64,000 nt of DNA from positions 186,001-250,000 of the forward strand of contig NZ_BDCH01000012.1 in NCBI RefSeq assembly GCF_001613405.1. The letters run 5' to 3'. The notes under the pieces are model-generated. The model worked only from the letters and a program-made list of their open reading frames with translations, had not been told where the DNA came from and searched no databases. Numbering within the stretch: the first letter of the stretch is position 1; each line of letters begins with the position of its first letter. This stretch comes from Nocardia crassostreae (GTDB taxonomy: Bacteria; Actinomycetota; Actinomycetes; Mycobacteriales; Mycobacteriaceae). This document shows, in pieces, positions 59,293-64,000 of this stretch. The translations under genes and the position numbers were made by a program.

Positions 59293-62200
59293 ATGGCGGT
59301 GACGCGAATCGGGGTGCTCGGCCCACTGCACATCAGCATCGACGGTCAACGGGTGCCGCCGGGCGCACCCATGCAATGCGCCGTACTGGGACGATTGGTC
59401 GCCGCGGGCGGGCGGGTGGTGCCCACCGATCGGCTCATCGACGATCTGTGGAACGGCGATCCGCCGACCAAAGCCGTTGCCGCCCTCCAGGTCTACATTC
59501 ACAATCTGCGCCGGGTGTTCGAACCCGACCGGCCGCGGCGGGGGCGCTCGCGCGTCATCGTCTCCGAATCGCACGGGTACGCGCTCAACCTGGAACCCGC
59601 ACAGGTGGATTCGTGGCATTTCGAGCAGCTGCTGCACGGGCACGAATCGGCCATGCGGGATCCGGCCGGGCGGCCCGATCCGCTGGAACAGTGCCGGGTG
59701 CTGGACGAGGCGCTGGCCTGCTGGCACGGGACGGCCTTCGAATCCTTCGCCGGAATGCCGTGGGCGGCACAGGAAACCGCCCGGCTCGCGGCGCTGCGGC
59801 TCACCGCCGCCGAACTCCGGGCGCAGGCCGCGCTGGAGATGAACCGGCCCGCCGAGGTGGTGCTGGCCCTGCGGCCCATTCTGGAGGAGCATCCGGGGCG
59901 GGAGGAATGCGCGCGGCTGCTGGCGCTGGCCCAGTACCGGCTGGGGCAATCCCTGGACGCGCTCGCCACGGTGCGGCACAGCCGGGAATTCCTCACCCTG
60001 GAGTTCGGGGTGGATCCCGGTCCGGGACTGCGGGATCTGGAAACCGCCATCCTGACGCACTCGGTGGACAGCGATCCGCCGACCACGCCGCTGGTGGTGC
60101 GCACCCCCGAACCCGTGGCCGTCCCGGACGAACTGCCGGACAGCGGATATGTCGAACAGCGCGATGCCATCCTGGCGGCGGCCGATATCGCGGCCGCCGG
60201 ACATGTGCGCCTGGTGTGGGTGTCCGGTGAGGCCGGAGCCGGGAAAACCACACTGGCCGCGGCCATTACCGCGCAGCTGGCGGAACGATCGTGGTCCACG
60301 GTGTTCGGGCGCTGTCCCGAGGTGGAGGGCGCGCCGCCCGCCTGGGCCTGGGCCGAGGTCCTCACCGGTCTCGATGACGCCGCTCCGGAAACCTATACGG
60401 CCGCAGACGCTTTCACCCTCGCCCGCCGCGTGGTCCGCGCCTGCCGCGAACGCGCGGCCGCGGCCCCCTTCGCCATCGTCCTCGAGGACGTGCACGGTGC
60501 GGACACCGCCACCCTGCAGGTGCTGCGCCAGGTCGTGAACTGGCTGCGGGACCGCCCCATCCTCATCATCGCCACCCTGCGCGGCACCGAAGCCGGTCCG
60601 GGCGTGCGGGATACGGCCGCGGCCCTGGCCCTGTTCACCGCCGACCGCATCGAACTCGACGGCCTCGATCTCGCCGGAACCCGGCACGCCGCGGCCGCCG
60701 CCGGTCTCACCCTGCTCGACGATCGCACCGTCGCCCTGCTCCGCCGCCGCACCGGCGGCAACCCGTTGTTCGTCCGCGAACTCGCCAAACTCGTCGCCAC
60801 CCGGGGCACCACCGTCGGCCTCCCCGACACCGTCCGCGACCTGCTCGGCCACCGCATCGACCAACTACCCGCCGATGTGGCCGAACTCCTCCAGCACATG
60901 TCCATCTGGGGCGAGGACTGCGACATCACCACCCTCGCCGCCGCGACCACCCACCCCACCGACACCGTCATCGATCTGCTCGCCACCGCCGAGGCCGCCC
61001 GCCTGCTCCGCACCGACCGCACCGGCCGCCTGGCCTTCGACCACGCCCTCATTCGCGAGACCGTCTACTACGGCATCCCCGTCCTCCGCCGCTCCCGAAT
61101 GCACTGGGCCGCCTTCGAACTCCTCCGCGACCACAACCCCACCGACGGCAAGACCCCGCCGCCGACCCCCGGCCGCTCCGCCAGCGGCGCGGCCCTGGCC
61201 CTCTCCGCCAACAGCGCCGCCCTCGGCTTACCCCGACGCGACGAACCCCCCACCCCCTCCGTCAGCGCCGCAGCCCTCGCCTTCTCGGCAAACGACCCGC
61301 TGGCTCCCGCTGCCAGCGATGCGCGCGAGGAGTTCTCGGGGCGTGGGGTGGAGCGGGGGCGGGATGTCGACGCGCTGGCGCATCATGCGGCATTGGGGGC
61401 CAGTCCGGAGACCGCGGTGGAGGCGCTGGGGTTCGTGCGGGCTGCGGCTCGGCGGTGTGTGGAGCGGCGGATGCGGGCGGATGCGGTGCGACGGTGGCGG
61501 TCGGTGCTGACGTTGCACGAATTGGCGGGGCATGCGGAAGACGGTGCGGGGCAGGGTGATCGGGAGGCGCTGCTGGAGGCGCGGTGTGAGCTCGTCACGG
61601 CGCTGGCCTACGACGGGCAGCATATGGCGGCGCGGGCGGTGCGGGAGCAGTCCATCGCATTGGCGGAAGCGCTCGGCGGGACGGAGTTGCTGGCGCGGGC
61701 GGTGACCTGCTGGCCCACGCCGCTGATCTGGTCGGTGCACGATTGGCATACGCCGGATCCGCGGATTCGGGAGCCCTTGCGGATCGCGCTGGCGGATCCG
61801 GAGCTGCCGGTGCGGGTGCGGATTCTGGCGCAGGTCACCACCGTATTCGACTGGGCGCTCGACGATTCGGACGCGGCACGGGAGCTGGCGGATGCGGCTT
61901 TCGCGCTCGCCGCGGAACTCGATGATCCGGATCTGGTGTGCACGGTCGTGAACGCGCAGGCGTTCGCCGCCTTCGCGGCGGGCGGATTCCTGCGCGCCCG
62001 CGATGTGAAAAGCCATGCCGCGCAGCTGCTCCGGATTTCCACGGAGGCCAAGCTCACCGAATTCCGGGCGCTGGCGCACTATCTGCTCTTCCGCGCCGAT
62101 CTAGCCGACGCGGATCTGGTTGCGGCGGACGCGCATGCGCGCAGTGCGGCCGCCTACTCCACCGACGGCCAGTTGCGGCACCTGCTCGACGCCATCACGC

Positions 62201-62868
62201 CCTTCGACATGGTGCTGGAACTATTGCGCGGCAATGTGGAGGAGACCCTGCGCATGCTGGAGGACGGCAGCTCGGCGGCGGAGGAGATCGTGGCGCATTC
62301 CGAGGAGGGCGCGGGCGAGTACACCCGCGACCCCAATGCGCTGCACATCGGCATCGCCATCTCCATCGGATGGCTGACCAACGATCTGTCCGGCCTGGCG
62401 GACGACCTCGGCCGACGCGCGGCCATCAAGCCCGAATTGTTCGCCTACGGCCACGCTCTCGCACTGGTGCACGCCGGGCGCGAGGAGGCCGCCCGCCGCG
62501 TGCTCGCGGCCAATCCGCCCATGGCGCGGCAATTCTGGTCCAGTTTCACCGCGACCCGCGCCCGCGTCTGCCTCGCGCTGGGCGATCTGTCCGCGGCGCG
62601 GGAGATCTACGACCGCTTGCTGCCCTACGCCGGATCGGTGGGCGGTCTGGAAACCGGAGCCACCGTGCTGGGCCCCATGGACCACGTCCTCGCGAACCTC
62701 GCCGACGCGCTCGGCCATCCGGATCGCGCCGCCGTCCACCGCGCCGCCGTCCACCGCGCCGCCGGAGACCGGCTGCAACAGCGGCTGCGCGCCGATCTGG
62801 CCGCGCTGTCGGAGCAGGCCGCACAGCGGCGAGTCCTGGCGAATCCCCGCCCGCACCCCGCCCTGTAG
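59293..62868 (+). CDS. large SARP/AfsR-type transcriptional regulator
   Basis: The 1191-residue protein begins with an OmpR-type winged helix (residues 1-95, LIDDLWNGDPPTKAVAALQV) and bacterial activator domain (to about 245; YRLGQSLDALATVRHSREFL). An AAA/NACHT-like ATPase follows (Walker A GEAGAGKTT near 313, IVLEDVHGADTATLQVLRQV near 400), then helical repeats. SARPs activate secondary-metabolite clusters; this one has no obvious cluster in the window. Residues about 616-690 are an unconserved Ala/Pro linker where the coding strand changes from C-rich (C=30, G=12 in 61081-61140) to G-rich (G=28, C=15 in 61381-61440). ATG 59293 was preferred over 59269. Confidence 0.92.
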   Translation: MAVTRIGVLGPLHISIDGQRVPPGAPMQCAVLGRLVAAGGRVVPTDRLIDDLWNGDPPTKAVAALQVYIHNLRRVFEPDRPRRGRSRVIVSESHGYALNLEPAQVDSWHFEQLLHGHESAMRDPAGRPDPLEQCRVLDEALACWHGTAFESFAGMPWAAQETARLAALRLTAAELRAQAALEMNRPAEVVLALRPILEEHPGREECARLLALAQYRLGQSLDALATVRHSREFLTLEFGVDPGPGLRDLETAILTHSVDSDPPTTPLVVRTPEPVAVPDELPDSGYVEQRDAILAAADIAAAGHVRLVWVSGEAGAGKTTLAAAITAQLAERSWSTVFGRCPEVEGAPPAWAWAEVLTGLDDAAPETYTAADAFTLARRVVRACRERAAAAPFAIVLEDVHGADTATLQVLRQVVNWLRDRPILIIATLRGTEAGPGVRDTAAALALFTADRIELDGLDLAGTRHAAAAAGLTLLDDRTVALLRRRTGGNPLFVRELAKLVATRGTTVGLPDTVRDLLGHRIDQLPADVAELLQHMSIWGEDCDITTLAAATTHPTDTVIDLLATAEAARLLRTDRTGRLAFDHALIRETVYYGIPVLRRSRMHWAAFELLRDHNPTDGKTPPPTPGRSASGAALALSANSAALGLPRRDEPPTPSVSAAALAFSANDPLAPAASDAREEFSGRGVERGRDVDALAHHAALGASPETAVEALGFVRAAARRCVERRMRADAVRRWRSVLTLHELAGHAEDGAGQGDREALLEARCELVTALAYDGQHMAARAVREQSIALAEALGGTELLARAVTCWPTPLIWSVHDWHTPDPRIREPLRIALADPELPVRVRILAQVTTVFDWALDDSDAARELADAAFALAAELDDPDLVCTVVNAQAFAAFAAGGFLRARDVKSHAAQLLRISTEAKLTEFRALAHYLLFRADLADADLVAADAHARSAAAYSTDGQLRHLLDAITPFDMVLELLRGNVEETLRMLEDGSSAAEEIVAHSEEGAGEYTRDPNALHIGIAISIGWLTNDLSGLADDLGRRAAIKPELFAYGHALALVHAGREEAARRVLAANPPMARQFWSSFTATRARVCLALGDLSAAREIYDRLLPYAGSVGGLETGATVLGPMDHVLANLADALGHPDRAAVHRAAVHRAAGDRLQQRLRADLAALSEQAAQRRVLANPRPHPAL

Positions 62869-62953
62869 TTTCGGCGCACCGGTTGCGTTTCGCCGCGGCA
62901 CGGATATGAAGATCAAGACGCGGCCGACGGGCGGCCGCACTCGGGAGGGGCGC

Positions 62954-63568
62954 ATGATCATCGAGCGGGAGACGCGGCGCGGCAGAGCCTTCGGCTGGAT
63001 CGCGGTGGCGCTGGGCATCGCCCTGATCGCGACCGCCGGAATCGTCGGCGTGCGCTGGTGGTCCGATCGCGACTGGCCAGCGCTCGCGGGGGAGCGGTTG
63101 CGCGATTTCCCAGCGGTCGACCGGACCGGACTGGACGGCACCCAGTCGCGGATCGTGGATGTGCTGCAGCAGGAATTCCGGGCGCAGCAGCCGGGAACGA
63201 AGTATTCCGAGGGTGTGGACGAGCCGTGGTGCGCCTACTTCGTGAGCTGGGTGATGCGCGAGGCGGGCCGATCCCTGGCTAATCCGAATTCCGGATCCTG
63301 GCGCATTCCGGGCGTGTACACGCTGGAGGAGTACTACCGCGGCGCGGGCCGATTCGAGGCCTGGAACTCGGGTTATCAGCCCAAGGTCGGCGATGTGGTG
63401 ATGTACACCGACGCCAGCCCCTTCAATCAGCACACGAATATCGTGATCGGCGCGCAGGCGGGAACGATCATTTCCGTGGGCGGCAATGAATTCGGGAAAA
63501 TCACCATCCACGAGTACCGGCCCGACGCCGTTTCGGGCCTGGTCGGCTACGGCAGGTATGCCGGTTAG
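62954..63568 (+). CDS. membrane-anchored CHAP-domain protein
   Basis: The 204-residue protein has one N-terminal membrane helix (FGWIAVALGIALIATAGIVG, residues about 12-31) and an extracellular CHAP-like domain: the cysteine in DEPWCAYFVSWVMREAG (near residue 93) and the histidine in FNQHTNIVIG (near 160). It probably cleaves peptidoglycan peptides or amides. GGGAGGGG lies before ATG 62954. It may be read through from the SARP gene 85 bases upstream. Confidence 0.85.
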   Translation: MIIERETRRGRAFGWIAVALGIALIATAGIVGVRWWSDRDWPALAGERLRDFPAVDRTGLDGTQSRIVDVLQQEFRAQQPGTKYSEGVDEPWCAYFVSWVMREAGRSLANPNSGSWRIPGVYTLEEYYRGAGRFEAWNSGYQPKVGDVVMYTDASPFNQHTNIVIGAQAGTIISVGGNEFGKITIHEYRPDAVSGLVGYGRYAG

Positions 63569-63713
63569 ACCTCCACTGGTATTGGACCCGGACTCTGGAA
63601 TGTAGATACCTCGCAGGTTCCACATTCTGGAAACACCGGAACCGGAGGGTAGGACTCGGCGGAACTTCCGCCTACGATGGTGGCGGCGGTGCCCGGCAGC
63701 ATCGCCGATCGAT

Positions 63714-63748
63714 CCCTGTCCTGCTGCCCCCTCATCGGCAGGACAGGG
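63714..63748 (+). repeat. 11-bp inverted repeat before the last gene
   Basis: CCCTGTCCTGC (63714-63724) pairs with GCAGGACAGGG (63738-63748) around 13 bases, 25 bases before ATG 63774. It could be an operator, a leader hairpin or the terminator of the CHAP gene. A weaker pair GAATGT/ACATTC lies nearby at about 63599-63630. Confidence 0.5.
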
Positions 63749-63773
63749 GTCTCCGCCCGACGAACGCAGCTGG

Positions 63774-64000
63774 ATGACACCGTCCCCGGAACCGACTTGG
63801 ATCGATTACGCCGAATTCGGCGAACGTTTCGTGGCGGCGGCGGTAACGGAATCCCGGATCGAGGCGGCGGTGTCCGGTATGGACGGACGCGGAATGACCA
63901 TTGGTCCCTTCTCCATCGGCCCGGCCGGATTGGCGCGATTCGTCGCCAAGGGCAGTGTCGGCAAGCCCACCGTCATTCGACGCGGCCCGCATGTGCACTT
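63774..64000 (+). CDS. start of conserved actinobacterial hypothetical protein (partial)
   Basis: An open frame starts at ATG 63774 and runs off the window end. The first 75 codons include DYAEFGERFVAAAVTESRIE and GMTIGPFSIGPAGLARFVAK, which resemble a conserved mycobacterial/nocardial hypothetical family of roughly 170-200 residues. No function is known. No strong Shine-Dalgarno is seen; the upstream 11-bp inverted repeat may be regulatory. Confidence 0.65.
   Translation, partial: MTPSPEPTWIDYAEFGERFVAAAVTESRIEAAVSGMDGRGMTIGPFSIGPAGLARFVAKGSVGKPTVIRRGPHVH

Noticed and set aside
1..64000. tRNA, rRNA or insertion-sequence genes
   Set aside because: I looked for cloverleaf ends, conserved TPsiC-like GGTTCGAATCC patterns, transposase text and terminal inverted repeats; only a partial TPsiC-like string near 57955-57976 appears and it does not fold into a tRNA.

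Overview
The window looks like a chromosomal segment of a Nocardia-type mycolic-acid actinobacterium. The sequence is very GC-rich. Many genes lack a ribosome binding site but have a TANNNT-like -10 box 6 to 9 bases before the start codon, the usual form of leaderless actinobacterial genes. The gene set includes an LGFP cell-wall lipoprotein, an F420/PPOX-type oxidoreductase, a mycothiol-type DinB protein, an AcpM-like acyl carrier protein and class II fumarase and fructose bisphosphatase. From memory of the Mycobacterium tuberculosis Rv1094-Rv1112 order, the left side is syntenic with it: desA2-like and phoH, then fum, glpX, a DUF4245 protein, xseB-xseA, a lipid-droplet-type protein, ispH, a DUF6542 protein and ychF. 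I could not run any database search.

Layout. 0.2-3.5 kb: phoH with a structured leader, the LGFP lipoprotein, the desaturase. 3.6-7.1 kb: an accessory patch (limonene-epoxide-hydrolase fold protein, divergent TetR/FAD monooxygenase pair, a 28-residue hydrophobic peptide, a lipoprotein). 7.1-16.2 kb: the conserved core block. 16.3-37.8 kb: about 21.6 kb inserted between the DUF6542 gene and ychF, with DNA-repair genes (rmuC, sbcD, sbcC, ogt, a broken ada-alkA), an SRPBCC/ArsR pair, cstA with its small partner, a sugar ABC importer with a broken binding protein, a secreted SGNH esterase and a Ser/Thr kinase gene broken by one amber codon. 37.8-43.3 kb: ychF, then a run of small proteins resembling immunity genes (Imm1-like, ankyrin, DUF5984, unknown, membrane-anchored). 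43.3-57.9 kb: a regulator-rich accessory region (ECF41-type sigma with DoxX, LysR, MerR, XRE-cupin, winged-helix) with short-chain dehydrogenase, metallo-hydrolase, EthD, F420-type oxidoreductase and an acyl carrier protein. 57.9-64 kb: a gene with a structured leader, an HTH-less MmyB-type sensor domain, a 1191-residue SARP/AfsR-type regulator, a CHAP protein and the start of one more gene.

The most notable feature of the window is the number of broken genes. Single-base shifts or in-frame TAG codons interrupt ten otherwise recognisable genes between 25.8 and 56.1 kb, and one lysR also holds a perfect 27-bp-arm foldback. The long core genes before 25 kb and the 3.6-kb regulator near the end are intact. 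This pattern points to decay of dispensable genes more than to uniform sequencing error, but several lesions lie in C or G runs, so read-level checking is needed. Other points: a hydrophobic mini-protein beside a CRP/GlxR-like site, paired CTAG operators, a MerR-type promoter with a 20-bp spacer before the acyl carrier protein, a long 5' leader behind a perfect TATAAT box, and abrupt C-rich/G-rich strand switches inside sbcC and the SARP regulator at unconserved linkers.
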